Shown here in pieces: positions 27,272-36,205 of a stretch of 64,000 bases of DNA. Source of the stretch: Sphingomonas sp. CBMAI 2297 (lineage in GTDB: Bacteria > Pseudomonadota > Alphaproteobacteria > Sphingomonadales > Sphingomonadaceae); assembly GCF_029870595.1 (NCBI RefSeq), contig NZ_JAPDIR010000004.1:186001-250000 (forward strand), read 5' to 3'. Both the position numbers and the translations under genes were made by a program. The notes below the pieces were generated by a model. The model searched no databases and was not told the DNA's origin. It was given only the letters and a program-made list of their open reading frames with translations. How positions within the stretch are numbered: position 1 is the first letter of the stretch; every line of letters begins with the position of its first letter.

Positions 27272-28287
27272 GCGGCGGCGCATTGTCCCAGTTCGCCAGC
27301 GCCCGCTTCCGCGAGGCGCGCACGGTGGACTGGCTGGAGCTGGAGCAGCGCATCCATCAGATCGAGCGCGGCCGGGCCGGATCGCTTTCGGACGAGGATC
27401 TGCTCGAGCTGCCGGTGCTCTATCGGGCCGCGCTTTCCTCGCTCTCGGTCGCGCGCGAGACTTCGCTCGACGCCGATCTGGTCGCCTATCTCGAGGCGCT
27501 GTGCGCGCGCTCCTATTTCGTGCTCTACGGGGTCCAGCCTCCCCTGCGCCGGCGCATCGCGGCATTTTTCGGGGCAAGCTGGCCGCTGGCGCTGCGCAGC
27601 CTGGCGCGCGAGACGCTGATCGCCGTGCTGATGATGCTGCTCGGCGGCATCGCGGCCTATTGCCTCGTCGCCAGCGATCCCAGCTGGTATCACTCGATCG
27701 TGCCCGAGGGACTGGCAGGCGGGCGAGGGCCGCAATCGAGCGCGGCGGAGCTGCGCCAGGGCCTTTATGACGGCGGGGGCGATGACGGGAACATGCTCGG
27801 CGCCTTCGCCACCTATCTGTTCACCCACAATGCCCAGATCGCGCTGATGTGCTTTGCGCTGGGCTTCGCGTTCGGGGTGCCGACGCTGCTGCTGCTCGTC
27901 TACAATGGCTGCATCATCGGGGCTTTCCTCGCGGTGTTCGTCTCCAAGGGACTCGGCTTGCCGCTCCTCGCCTGGCTGACGATCCACGGCACCACCGAGC
28001 TGTTCGCCATCGCCATCGCCGGTGCGGCCGGGCTGCGCATCGGCATGGCCCTGGCCTTTCCGGGCGAGCGCTCGCGCACCGCCGCCACCGCCCAGGCGGG
28101 GCGCACCGCCGCCTTCGCCATGATCGGCGTGGTGCTGATGCTCGCCGTGGCCGGGCTGCTCGAAGGCGTGGGGCGGCAGATGATCACCTCCGACCTGGTT
28201 CGCGTGGCGATCGGCGGCGCCGCGCTGCTCGGCTGGCTGCTCTATTTCTACGTCGTGCCGGTACGCAGCGGAGATTCGGATGGCTGA
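27268..28287 (+). CDS. SpoIIM-family (stage II sporulation protein M) membrane protein
   Basis: The 339-residue product starts at a GTG overlapping the DUF58 stop. After a soluble N-terminal 100 residues come about five helices including the family core F-x-T-H-N-x-Q-I-A-L-x-C-F-A-L-G and I-H-G-T-T-E-L. In spore formers SpoIIM helps peptidoglycan hydrolysis; in proteobacteria the homologue occurs in MoxR/DUF58/RDD clusters with unknown function. No spore genes are nearby. Confidence 0.85.
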   Translation: MSGGALSQFASARFREARTVDWLELEQRIHQIERGRAGSLSDEDLLELPVLYRAALSSLSVARETSLDADLVAYLEALCARSYFVLYGVQPPLRRRIAAFFGASWPLALRSLARETLIAVLMMLLGGIAAYCLVASDPSWYHSIVPEGLAGGRGPQSSAAELRQGLYDGGGDDGNMLGAFATYLFTHNAQIALMCFALGFAFGVPTLLLLVYNGCIIGAFLAVFVSKGLGLPLLAWLTIHGTTELFAIAIAGAAGLRIGMALAFPGERSRTAATAQAGRTAAFAMIGVVLMLAVAGLLEGVGRQMITSDLVRVAIGGAALLGWLLYFYVVPVRSGDSDG

Positions 28288-29164
28288 GGCGCACACGGCA
28301 ACGGGCGGGAGCCGGGCGCAGGACGGCAATCGCCGCACCTTCGTCACGCCCGAAGGCGTGGACCTGAAGCTCGACATCGCCACCATCGGCGAGCGGGCCG
28401 GCGCCTTCATGCTCGACCTGGCGGTGATCATACTCACGCTGATGGTGCTCACCATCGTCCTGCTGCTGGTGCTGGTGGGCACCGGAAAGGCGCTGGCGCA
28501 GATCCTGGCGATGATCTGGCTGCTCGGCTTCTTCACGCTGCGCAACGGCTATTTCGCGATCTTCGAGCTGGGCCCGCGCGCGGCGACGCCGGGCAAGCGG
28601 CTGATGCGGCTGCGCGTGGTGGCCCGGGACGGATCGCGCCTGCGCGGGCATCAGGTGGTGGCGCGCAACGCGATGCGCGAGCTGGAGCTGTTCCTGCCCC
28701 TCTCCTTCCTGGCCTATCAGAGCTCGGCGGGCATGGCGACCTTCGCCACCGGTCTGTTCGGGCTGCTCTGGACCGGCATCTTCCTGCTCTTCCCCTTCTT
28801 CAACCGCGACCGGCTGCGCGTCGGCGACCTGATCGCCGGCACCTGGGTGGTTCGCTTGCCGCGCCGCAGCCTGAACCACAGCGTCGCGTCACGCGCCGAG
28901 CCCGAACAGGCCCGCTATGGCTTCACCGACGCCCAGCTGAACGTCTATGGCGAGTTCGAGCTGCAGAAACTCGAGGAAGTGCTGCGGCGGAACGACGAAT
29001 ATTCGATGATCGTCGTCGCGCGGACGATCCGCGAGCGGCTCGGCATGGCGGGAGACGGGGGCGACGAGCATGCCTTCCTCGAGGCCTATTACACCGCGCT
29101 CTGCCAGCGATTGGAACGCAACATGCTGTTCGGCAAGCGCAAGAAGGACAAATATCAACGCTAG
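28280..29164 (+). CDS. RDD-family membrane protein
   Basis: The 294-residue product overlaps the SpoIIM gene by 8 bases. The RDD domain (residues ~25-200) has the Arg of E-R-A-G-A-F-M-L-D-L in helix 1 and a P-G-K-R-L-M-R-L-R-V loop, with the D-L-I-A-G-T last helix. Beyond ~200 is a soluble, charged tail with coiled-coil character that most RDD proteins lack. RDD proteins may transport ions or small solutes. This closes the cluster. Confidence 0.85.
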   Translation: MAEAHTATGGSRAQDGNRRTFVTPEGVDLKLDIATIGERAGAFMLDLAVIILTLMVLTIVLLLVLVGTGKALAQILAMIWLLGFFTLRNGYFAIFELGPRAATPGKRLMRLRVVARDGSRLRGHQVVARNAMRELELFLPLSFLAYQSSAGMATFATGLFGLLWTGIFLLFPFFNRDRLRVGDLIAGTWVVRLPRRSLNHSVASRAEPEQARYGFTDAQLNVYGEFELQKLEEVLRRNDEYSMIVVARTIRERLGMAGDGGDEHAFLEAYYTALCQRLERNMLFGKRKKDKYQR

Positions 29165-29198
29165 GCCGAAGGCCCGAACAAGCTGTTGGAATTACTTC

Positions 29199-29226
29199 CG
29201 TCATCCCCGTACGGGCAGGGATGACG
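29199..29226. repeat. GTCATCCC-type palindromic hairpin
   Basis: CGTCATCCC and GGGATGACG form a 9-bp stem between convergent genes. The same core recurs near 42.7 and 60.0 kb, marking a dispersed palindromic family; here it may also work as a terminator. Confidence 0.7.
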
Positions 29227-29293
29227 CCGGAGGATATGAGCCCCCGGCCCAAGTTGGGAACGCGTGTCCCTCTCCCGTCGATCAGTCGTGGCC

Positions 29294-29713
29294 CTAAATG
29301 GCGAAGAGCTGCCCCAAATCCCGGAATGCCTTGAATTCCAGCGCATTGCCGGCCGGATCGAAGAAGAACATCGTCGCCTGCTCGCCGGGCTTGCCCGGAA
29401 AGCGGACGTGCGGCTCGATCGCGAATTCGGTGCCCGCGGCGCGCAGCCGCCCGGCAAGCGCCTCCCATTCCTCCCAGCCGAGCACCAGCCCGAAATGCGG
29501 CACGGGCACCGCGTCGCCGTCGACGGCATTGCGCGCCTTCACGCCTGCGCCCGCCGCCTTGTGGACCACGAGCTGGTGTCCGCGGAAATCGAAGTCGATC
29601 CAGTGGCCCGGATCCTCCCGCCCCTGCGGACAGCCGAGCGTGCCGCCATAGAAGGCGCGCGCCGCCTCGATATCGTCGACGGGAATGGCGAGATGGAAGA
29701 GCGGCGCGGTCAT
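29294..29713 (-). CDS. VOC-superfamily (glyoxalase/bleomycin-resistance fold) protein
   Basis: The 139-residue product has two beta-alpha-beta-beta-beta modules. It starts [18 protein letters not shown], with the first metal-ligand His, and ends with [13 protein letters not shown], where the Glu is the usual last ligand. These enzymes are metal-dependent lyases, isomerases or dioxygenases; the substrate is unknown. I chose the ATG at 29713, as upstream residues belong to no family sequence. Confidence 0.85.
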   Translation of the reverse strand: MTAPLFHLAIPVDDIEAARAFYGGTLGCPQGREDPGHWIDFDFRGHQLVVHKAAGAGVKARNAVDGDAVPVPHFGLVLGWEEWEALAGRLRAAGTEFAIEPHVRFPGKPGEQATMFFFDPAGNALEFKAFRDLGQLFAI

Positions 29714-29750
29714 GCACGCCAGCATAGGAAAGCCCGCGCGATCGCGGAAG

Positions 29751-29770
29751 CATGGAAACCGGTTTCCATG
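29751..29770. promoter_or_regulatory. Perfect 20-bp palindromic operator upstream of uxaA
   Basis: CATGGAAACCGGTTTCCATG is fully symmetric with a central CG, the hallmark of LacI-family sites, and lies 28 bases before the uxaA ATG. A LacI-type repressor of sugar-acid catabolism is the best guess; its gene is not in this window. Confidence 0.75.
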
Positions 29771-29798
29771 ACTGGTGCGCGGCCTTATACCGGGTGCC

Positions 29799-31256
29799 AT
29801 GATCCCTGCCCTGTTCCGCATCGCCCCCGACGACAGTACCGCCACGGCGCTGCGCGACATGGCTGCCGGCGAGGAAGCGCTGGGCGTCACGCTCGCCGGG
29901 CCGGTGGCGAAGGGGCACAAGGTCGCGGTGAAGCCGATCGCGGCGGGCGAGCCGGTGCTCAAATTCGGTTTCCCGATCGGCCTGGCCACCCGCGCGATCG
30001 CGCCGGGCGAGCATGTCCACACCCATAATGTCGCGACCGCGCTCGGCGGCGGCGGCGACTATGCCTTCACGCCCGCCGCGCGCGCGCCGGCCCGGATCGA
30101 GGGCCCGGCCTTTCTGGGCTATCGTCGCGCCGATGGCCGGGTGGGCACCCGCAACGAGATCTGGGTGATCCCCACCGTCGGCTGTGTCGCGCGCACCGCG
30201 CAGAAGATCGCCGAGCGCGCCGCGGCGCTGCACGCGGGCGGGATCGACGGCATCCATGCCTTCCCGCATCCGTTCGGCTGCTCGCAGCTGGGCGACGACC
30301 TGCAGGGCACTCGCGCCATTCTCGCGGCGCTGGCCAGTCATCCCAATGCCGGCGGCGTGCTGATCGTGGGGCTCGGCTGCGAAAACAACCAGATCAGGGG
30401 CATGCTGGAGGAGATCGACCACCCCAATCTGCGCACCCTGGGCGCGCAGATGGCGGATGACGAAGTGGAGGACGGCCTGGCGCTGGTCGCCGAGCTGGTC
30501 GAGGGCGCCCGGGCCGAGCGCACGCCCGCGCCGCTCTCCGAGCTGGTGCTCGGCGTGAAATGCGGCGGCTCGGACGGTTTTTCCGGGCTCACCGCCAATC
30601 CGCTGGTCGGGCGCATGGCGGATGCGGTGACCGCCGCCGGCGGCACGGCGATCCTCACCGAGATTCCCGAGATCTTCGGCGCCGAGCAACTGCTGATGGC
30701 GCGCGCCCGCGACGAGGCGGTGTTCGGGGCGATCGTCACCCTGGTCAACGACTTCAAGGCCTATTTCACGCGCCACGGCGAACCGGTCTCGGAGAACCCC
30801 TCGCCCGGCAACATCGCCGGCGGCATCACCACGCTGGAGGAAAAGTCGCTCGGCGCGGTGCAGAAGGCCGGGCATGCCATGGTCACCGACGTGATTCCCT
30901 ATGGCGGGCGGGTGCGCCGCCCCGGCCTGACGCTGCTCGAGGCGCCCGGCAACGATGCGGTCTCCTCCACCGCGCTGGCGGCGGCGGGCGCGACCGCGAT
31001 CCTGTTCACCACCGGGCGCGGCACGCCGCTCGGCTTTCCGGTGCCGACGGTCAAGATCGCCTCCAACCGCGACCTTGCCGCGCGCAAGCCCGGCTGGATC
31101 GACTTCGATGCCGGCCGGGTGCTGGAGGACGGGATGGAGAACGCCGCCGACGCGCTGCTCGAGGCGATCGCCGCGATCGCATCGGGCAGGGAAACCGCCG
31201 CCGAGCGCAACGGGGAGCGAGAGATCGCGATCTGGAAGCGGGGCGTCACGCTCTGA
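29799..31256 (+). CDS. uxaA: Altronate dehydratase (UxaA family)
   Basis: UxaA removes water from D-altronate to give 2-keto-3-deoxygluconate in galacturonate breakdown. The 485-residue product has the N-terminal SAF-like domain (about 1-75) and the C-terminal iron-dependent catalytic part, with [15 protein letters not shown] and a C-G-G-S-D-G-F-S-G motif whose Cys and Ser fit the metal site. Galactarate dehydratase (GarD) is the close alternative. No other hexuronate genes lie beside it. The palindromic operator just upstream suggests repression when substrate is absent. Confidence 0.87.
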   Translation: MIPALFRIAPDDSTATALRDMAAGEEALGVTLAGPVAKGHKVAVKPIAAGEPVLKFGFPIGLATRAIAPGEHVHTHNVATALGGGGDYAFTPAARAPARIEGPAFLGYRRADGRVGTRNEIWVIPTVGCVARTAQKIAERAAALHAGGIDGIHAFPHPFGCSQLGDDLQGTRAILAALASHPNAGGVLIVGLGCENNQIRGMLEEIDHPNLRTLGAQMADDEVEDGLALVAELVEGARAERTPAPLSELVLGVKCGGSDGFSGLTANPLVGRMADAVTAAGGTAILTEIPEIFGAEQLLMARARDEAVFGAIVTLVNDFKAYFTRHGEPVSENPSPGNIAGGITTLEEKSLGAVQKAGHAMVTDVIPYGGRVRRPGLTLLEAPGNDAVSSTALAAAGATAILFTTGRGTPLGFPVPTVKIASNRDLAARKPGWIDFDAGRVLEDGMENAADALLEAIAAIASGRETAAERNGEREIAIWKRGVTL

Positions 31257-31336
31257 CGCGCGGCGATCTTCTCAAGGATTGAAACATCTCCGTTTCGAAA
31301 CGGGCGAGTCATGACTGTGCTGCCCGCCGGTTTCTG

Positions 31337-31344
31337 TTAACCAT
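31337..31344 (+). promoter_or_regulatory. TTAACCAT half-site upstream of the Cys-rich-tail protein
   Basis: This octamer matches the CtrA half-site known from alphaproteobacteria and lies 27 bases before the next GTG start. A single half-site is weak evidence. Confidence 0.35.
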
Positions 31345-31370
31345 ATCGCGCGCGACTCAGGGGGAATAGC

Positions 31371-32300
31371 GTGGCGATCATTCTGGCTTCGATCGGCAGT
31401 CTTGCAGGGGGCGCGGCGCATGCCGCGGCCGCCCGGCCGATCAGCGCCGAGGCAATCTACTGGCCCGCCTGGATCCTGGTGGGCGGCGTGCTGATCGCGC
31501 TGCTGGCCGTGATCGGCGTGCTCACCTCGCTCAAGGCCGCGCTGCTCGCCAAGCCGAGGAAGCGGGACGAGGAATTCACCCGCATGCTCTGCAAGCAGGT
31601 GTGGAAGCACACGGCCATCGTGACCGACATCTTCGCCCAGCGCCTGCGCCAGCCCCAGCGCGACGTGGTGACGCTGCGGGTTCTCCTGCGCCTGCTGCGC
31701 GAGGACATTGCCGGGCCGGTCAACTTCGTCGAGCAGATGCGCCCGCATGCGCCCGCGACCTGGCCGGACTATGAGCTGTTCGCCGCCTTCAACAATTGGG
31801 GCGGCCAGATCCGCGCGATGGAATCGCAGCTGGCGGACCTGCAGCAGATGCTGAGCTATCCGGCGGTGAAGGAACCGGTCGACGCGCACCGCGACGCGAT
31901 GCTGGTCCATTTCTACGCCACCGAGCAGGTGGCGATGGGCCAGACGGTGTCGACGCTCGGCAATCATGCGATCGCGGTGTGCGACGCGGCGCGGAAGCTG
32001 CTCAAGAAGGAGCCGTCCGGCGGCTTCAGGTTCGGCGGCGGCGATCACGATCCGGACGCGCAGGAGCCTGGCTGCCCGGCCTGTGGCGGGGGCCAGCACA
32101 GCGTCTATGCCGGTGCCAATGCCCGCGACCTGCTGCCCCTGCCCGATCCGCCCGAAAAGCCGAAGAAGAAGGAAGAGCCCAAGCCCGTCCCCGCGCAGAT
32201 CTGCTATTGCGTGACGCCGCGGCCCTGCCATTGCGCCCCGGTGCCCTGCGCCTGCGCCTGCAGCTGCAAGGCGGATGCGCCGGCACCGGCCCATCACTGA
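31371..32300 (+). CDS. Membrane protein with cysteine-rich C-terminal tail, unknown function
   Basis: I recognise no family. The 309-residue product (GTG start) has an apparent signal segment, a strong membrane helix near residues 27-55, then a largely helical domain with many aromatic and Arg residues. A Pro/Lys linker (about 255-275) leads to a tail of roughly 35 residues holding eight Cys in C-x-C and C-x-C-x-C spacing plus two final His. A separate C-P-A-C-G-G-G lies near 240. This layout suggests metal binding or multiple disulfides. A CtrA-like half-site lies upstream. Confidence 0.6.
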   Translation: MAIILASIGSLAGGAAHAAAARPISAEAIYWPAWILVGGVLIALLAVIGVLTSLKAALLAKPRKRDEEFTRMLCKQVWKHTAIVTDIFAQRLRQPQRDVVTLRVLLRLLREDIAGPVNFVEQMRPHAPATWPDYELFAAFNNWGGQIRAMESQLADLQQMLSYPAVKEPVDAHRDAMLVHFYATEQVAMGQTVSTLGNHAIAVCDAARKLLKKEPSGGFRFGGGDHDPDAQEPGCPACGGGQHSVYAGANARDLLPLPDPPEKPKKKEEPKPVPAQICYCVTPRPCHCAPVPCACACSCKADAPAPAHH

Positions 32301-32413
32301 TCGTTTCGGCGGCGACGGAACATTGCTGCACCGCGATAAACCGGAGGTGCCCGGCATTGAAGCGTTAACGCTCCTCCCCTAGGGTCGCCCCCAGGGGTTT
32401 TCCGGGTGGGTTG

Positions 32414-32644
32414 ATGACCGAGTTTCTCGTCTTCGCTTATGCGATGCTGGCAATGTTCGTGATCCAGTCGCTGCAGCGCAACAAGCGCGAGCAACGCGCC
32501 GATTCGCAGATGGTCACCATGGTCGGCTGGGGGCTGTTCTCGCTCTCGTCGACGCTGGCGGTGCTGCTCGGCTCGGTCGCGCTCGCACTCGCGCTGGGCG
32601 CCAATATCCCCCTTCCCCCGGGCTTCGAAGCGCCGCTATTCTGA
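32414..32644 (+). CDS. Small two-helix membrane protein, unknown function
   Basis: A 76-residue product with a helix at the N terminus (M-T-E-F-L-V-F-A-Y-A-M-L-A-M) and a second at ~45-68, joined by a basic loop (N-K-R-E-Q-R). It ends five bases before the gamma carbonic anhydrase gene and so probably shares its transcript. No family recognised. Confidence 0.55.
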   Translation: MTEFLVFAYAMLAMFVIQSLQRNKREQRADSQMVTMVGWGLFSLSSTLAVLLGSVALALALGANIPLPPGFEAPLF

Positions 32645-32649
32645 GCGGC

Positions 32650-33174
32650 ATGCCGCTTTACGAATTCGCGGGGCACCGCCCCCAGATCGCCGAAGATGCC
32701 TGGATCGCGCCGAGCGCCGACCTGATCGGCGACGTGCGCCTGGCCGCGCTGGCCTCGATATGGTTCGGCGCGGTCATCCGTGCGGACAATACGCCGATCC
32801 TGGTGGGAGCGCGCTCGAACATCCAGGACGGGGCGATGCTCCATTCGGACCCCGACGCGCCCTGTACCGTGGGCGAGGACGTGACCGTGGGCCATCATGC
32901 GATCCTGCACGGCTGCACGATCGGCGACCGCACGCTGATCGGCATGGGCGCGACGATCCTGAACCGCGCGGCGATCGGCGAGGATTGCCTGGTCGGCGCG
33001 GGCGCGCTGGTGACCGAGGGCAAGACCTTCCCCGCCGGCCATCTGATCGTCGGCTCGCCCGCCAAGGCGATCCGGCCGCTGGACGACATGCAGAAGGCGC
33101 TGCTCAAGGCCAGCGCCGCGCTCTACGCCGCCAAGCAGCGCGAATATGCCGCAGGGCTGAAACGGGTCGACTGA
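32650..33174 (+). CDS. Gamma-class carbonic anhydrase-like protein
   Basis: The 174-residue product is a left-handed beta-helix of hexapeptide repeats. Zinc-ligand candidates are H65, H82/H83 and H87, placed as in the YrdA/PaaY and Cam family. These proteins form trimers with the metal between subunits; many lack proven carbonic anhydrase activity and some act as thioesterase-like salvage enzymes. Full length for the family. Confidence 0.9.
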   Translation: MPLYEFAGHRPQIAEDAWIAPSADLIGDVRLAALASIWFGAVIRADNTPILVGARSNIQDGAMLHSDPDAPCTVGEDVTVGHHAILHGCTIGDRTLIGMGATILNRAAIGEDCLVGAGALVTEGKTFPAGHLIVGSPAKAIRPLDDMQKALLKASAALYAAKQREYAAGLKRVD

Positions 33175-33251
33175 TCCGCCGCCCGTCGCTCGGACAACCG
33201 TCACAATATCGCCCTAGCCCGGACCTCTTTCGAATCGGGTCGGGGGTTGCG

Positions 33252-33677
33252 ATGGGTTTGTTCGACTGGTGGAAACGCCGCGCCCGGGCGCAGGCCCCCC
33301 TGCCCGCGCCGATCGCGCCGCCGCCCGCCGTTGCCGAGCCCGAGCCCGAGCCCGAGGGCCGGTGGCAGACCGGCGTGGAAGCCGATCGCCTCTGGGTCCG
33401 CGATCCCGAAGGCGGGCGCCGGGCTGCCGCGCTCGACGCGCTCATGGCGATCGCGATCGAGACCAGCGATGCCGGCCCGGACGGGCGCGGCGCCTGGTGG
33501 CTGTTCTACGGACCGGACGAGGATGTCGCCTTCACCCTGCCGCTGGGCGCGCGCGGCGAAGGCACGATGGTCGAGCGGATCGCCGCGCTGCCGGATTTCC
33601 GCCACGATGCCTATGCCAATGCGATCCGCTCCACCGACATCGATACCTTCGTGATCTGGCAGCGGCCGTTCGACTAG
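33252..33677 (+). CDS. Conserved hypothetical cytosolic protein
   Basis: A 141-residue product starting M-G-L-F-D-W-W. A short basic amphipathic start leads into a Pro/Ala/Glu linker (about 15-40) and then an alpha/beta domain with W-W-L-F-Y-G-P-D-E-D-V-A-F-T-L-P. No family or catalytic motif is recognised. The first copy of a dispersed repeat begins at its stop codon. Confidence 0.55.
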   Translation: MGLFDWWKRRARAQAPLPAPIAPPPAVAEPEPEPEGRWQTGVEADRLWVRDPEGGRRAAALDALMAIAIETSDAGPDGRGAWWLFYGPDEDVAFTLPLGARGEGTMVERIAALPDFRHDAYANAIRSTDIDTFVIWQRPFD

Positions 33678-33830
33678 GGCCAATCGACGTTCAGGTAAGG
33701 GCGTGGCTGGCGGATCGGAAAACTTTGAACCAACTCCTTCGTCACCCTGAACTTGTTTCAGGGTCCAAGGTGCCACGAGCGATATCACGGGTGGAGAATT
33801 GGATGCTGAAAGAGTTCAGCATGACGGAAG
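33675..33830. repeat. Dispersed repeat A, copy 1 (with REP-like hairpins)
   Basis: It starts at the TAG of the gene before it (TAGGGCCAATCG), passes GAACCAAC and then has two hairpins: CCCTGAA/TTCAGGG and ATGCTGAA/TTCAGCAT. A closely related segment, again starting at a TAG, lies at 59907-60000. The rest of the 33678-34024 gap holds no gene. Confidence 0.7.
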
Positions 33831-34024
33831 AAAGGCTCGACCTTCAATTCCTTCCCTCGCCACCTGGAGTGGAAGGGACAGAACCGAAGGTCGATTCGTC
33901 CTAAGCGGCACCCGCCCGAGTCGGCTCCACCGACATAGGCCAAGACCACGTCGCGAGCGGGGTTGCCGTAGCGTCGCTGGCATCGGGCTGGACGGCCATT
34001 CCGGTTTCGCTACAAAACTGGTCC

Positions 34025-34969
34025 ATGGCATTGCCCCCGCTCTTCGATCGCCTGCGCCTTCCCGTCATCGGATCGCCGCTGTTCATCATCTCCGTGCCCG
34101 AACTGGTCATCGCCCAGTGCAAGGCGGGGATCGTCGGCTCCTTCCCGGCGCTCAACGCGCGGCCGGACACCAGGCTTGACGAATGGCTCCACCAGGTCAC
34201 CGAGGAACTGGCCGCCTGGGACCGCGATCATCCGGACACGCCCGCCGCGCCCTTCGCGGTCAACCAGATCGTCCACCGCTCCAATCCGCGCCTCGAGCAT
34301 GACGTGGCGGCCTGCGCCAAATGGAAAGTGCCGATCGTCATCACTTCGCTCGGCGCGCGGCCCGAGCTCAACGACGCGGTGCATGGCTGGGGCGGCATCA
34401 CGCTGCACGACGTGATCGACGATCGCTTCGCCCACAAGGCGATCGAAAAGGGCGCGGACGGGCTGATCCTGGTCGCGGCGGGCGCCGGCGGCCATGCCGG
34501 GCGCCTCAGCCCTTTCGCGCTCGTCCAGGAAGTGCGCGAATGGTTCGAAGGGCCGGTGGTGCTGTCGGGTGCGATCGCCAATGGCCGCTCGGTGCTGGCC
34601 GCCCAGGCGATGGGCGCCGACCTCGCCTATATCGGCTCGCCCTTCATCGCCACCGACGAGGCCAATGCCGCCCCCGCCTACAAGCAGGGCATCGTCGACG
34701 GGACGGCGGACGACATCGTCTATTCGAACCTCTTCACCGGGGTGCACGGCAATTATCTGAAGGCGTCGATCGTCAATGCCGGGCTCGATCCGGACAATCT
34801 TCCCGAAAGCGACCCCAGCGCGATGAATTTCGGCGGGGCCAAGGCCTGGAAGGATATCTGGGGATCGGGCCAGGGCATCGGCGCGGTGCACGCGATCGAG
34901 CCCGCCACGGTGAAGATCGAGCGGATGAAGCGGGAATATGCCGCGGCCAGGGCGGCGCTCTGCGGCTAA
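34025..34969 (+). CDS. Nitronate monooxygenase / FMN-dependent oxidoreductase
   Basis: The 314-residue TIM-barrel product matches class I nitronate monooxygenases, which oxidise nitroalkane anions with FMN. Features are P-V-I-G-S-P-L-F near the start, G-A-D-G-L-I-L-V-A-A-G-A-G-G-H-A-G as phosphate-binding loop with the catalytic-type His, and G-A-D-L-A-Y-I-G-S-P-F at the second FMN loop. Enoyl-ACP reductase FabK-type enzymes share the fold, so substrate is not certain. Confidence 0.85.
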   Translation: MALPPLFDRLRLPVIGSPLFIISVPELVIAQCKAGIVGSFPALNARPDTRLDEWLHQVTEELAAWDRDHPDTPAAPFAVNQIVHRSNPRLEHDVAACAKWKVPIVITSLGARPELNDAVHGWGGITLHDVIDDRFAHKAIEKGADGLILVAAGAGGHAGRLSPFALVQEVREWFEGPVVLSGAIANGRSVLAAQAMGADLAYIGSPFIATDEANAAPAYKQGIVDGTADDIVYSNLFTGVHGNYLKASIVNAGLDPDNLPESDPSAMNFGGAKAWKDIWGSGQGIGAVHAIEPATVKIERMKREYAAARAALCG

Positions 34970-34983
34970 GGCTCTGCGGCTGA

Positions 34984-35009
34984 GCCGCCGCCGCCCCGGC
35001 CGCGGCGGC
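34984..35009. terminator. Hairpin between convergent genes
   Basis: GCCGCCGC and GCGGCGGC pair around a 10-base loop, between the oxidoreductase stop and the DUF1465 stop. No U-tract. Confidence 0.45.
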
Positions 35010-35019
35010 GTGCCAAGGG

Positions 35020-35478
35020 TCAGAAGGCGGCCGCCAGCCGATCCATCATCGAGCGCGCCGGGCTCTCGATCGTCACCGTCTCCTCGAGCGACTCGTCGAG
35101 CCGCGCGACTCGGCGATACAGATCGATGCTGGTGTTGATGATCGCCACGGCCTGGGCCGGCATCGCGGCGAGCAGCGCTTCCTCGGTCTCGGGCGCGTCC
35201 CCCAGCCGGCGCGAGGAGGAAAGCGCGTCGTGCGGCGTCAGTTCGCCGGCATCGACCGCGCGCTGGGTGAGCAGCCAGGCGATGATGTGCATCAGCCGCG
35301 TCGTCACCTTGAGCGACTCGCAGGAAAAGGCGACCCGGTTCAGCGCTTCCAGCGCCTCGCGCTCGTCCCGGCCAAGCTCGTCGAAATAGGCGCGGGCCTC
35401 GTCGGCCAGCAGCATCGCCTCGACATAGAGCGTGTCGATCAGCTTGCGATGGATCGTCGTCGCGCCCTGTTTCTTCAT
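35020..35478 (-). CDS. DUF1465 family protein
   Basis: A 152-residue helical, cytosolic protein typical of alphaproteobacteria. It has the family core R-L-M-H-I-I-A-W-L-L-T-Q-R-A-V-x-A-G-E-L-T. Its function is undetermined; in many genomes it lies near YdcH/DUF465 genes, as here. Confidence 0.85.
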   Translation of the reverse strand: MKKQGATTIHRKLIDTLYVEAMLLADEARAYFDELGRDEREALEALNRVAFSCESLKVTTRLMHIIAWLLTQRAVDAGELTPHDALSSSRRLGDAPETEEALLAAMPAQAVAIINTSIDLYRRVARLDESLEETVTIESPARSMMDRLAAAF

Positions 35479-35549
35479 GAAGATGACGCTGCCACAGCCC
35501 GCATGGTAACGAAATGCTTAATTTCGCAGTGATTTCGTCCCGATCCGGA

Positions 35550-35747
35550 TCAGGCGATTATATCGGGGATCAACTGGTCCTCGAGCAGCACGATCTCGTC
35601 GCGCAGCATCAGCTTGCGCTTCTTGAGGCGCGCGATCTGAAGCTGGTCGGACGTGCCCGTGGCGAGCAGCGCATCGATCGCCGCATCCAGGTCGCGATGC
35701 TCGGTCCGCACCGCTTCGAGCCGTCGCACAATCTCTTTCTCGTCCAT
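35550..35747 (-). CDS. YdcH/DUF465 small coiled-coil protein (1)
   Basis: A 65-residue product forming a helical hairpin: E-H-R-D-L-D-A-A-I-D-A-L then Q-I-A-R-L-K-K-R-K-L-M-L-R-D-E-I. This is the DUF465 pattern. Function unknown. A second family member is divergent, 179 bases away. Confidence 0.85.
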   Translation of the reverse strand: MDEKEIVRRLEAVRTEHRDLDAAIDALLATGTSDQLQIARLKKRKLMLRDEIVLLEDQLIPDIIA

Positions 35748-35926
35748 CGCGAAAGCCCCCGTAGCGGGATCTCCCTGCACCAGCCCGCGAGGCTCCGCAA
35801 CGGATCATCGCGCGATTTCCGCAGGCTGTCGATTAGCCGCCGGTTAGCCGCGTTTCCCCCGCGACAAAGCTGTGGAAAAGTGATCTAGTCATGCGTTCCG
35901 GCCACCCGAAGAAGGAGACTGCTTCG

Positions 35927-36079
35927 ATGCAGAACGCGCATTTCTCGGCACTTTCGGCCAAGCACTCAGTGCTCGACCAGCGAATCGCCGCCGAATCGCA
36001 AAGGCCCCGCCCAGACCAGCTGGTTCTGGCTTCCCTGAAGAAGCAGAAGCTTCGCATCAAGGAAGAAATGGCGCGCTAG
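35927..36079 (+). CDS. YdcH/DUF465 small coiled-coil protein (2)
   Basis: A 50-residue product with the same pattern as its neighbour (K-H-S-V-L-D-Q-R-I-A followed by L-K-K-Q-K-L-R-I-K-E-E-M). The ATG at 35927 has GGAG about 10 bases upstream; a frame extension to 35891 adds no family sequence. Confidence 0.8.
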   Translation: MQNAHFSALSAKHSVLDQRIAAESQRPRPDQLVLASLKKQKLRIKEEMAR

Positions 36080-36205
36080 CAGCGCCGCGCAACAGGGGTG
36101 TGGCCCAAGCCGCACCCCGACTGCGCGAAATCTCCAAAACCCGGTTCCGAAATGCTTCGAGCCGATGGATATCCGGCTCGGGAAAATATCCGGCTCGCGA
36201 AGAGG

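Noticed and set aside
29799..31256. A hexuronate catabolic operon
   Set aside because: Only one gene of the pathway is present; the neighbours are unrelated.
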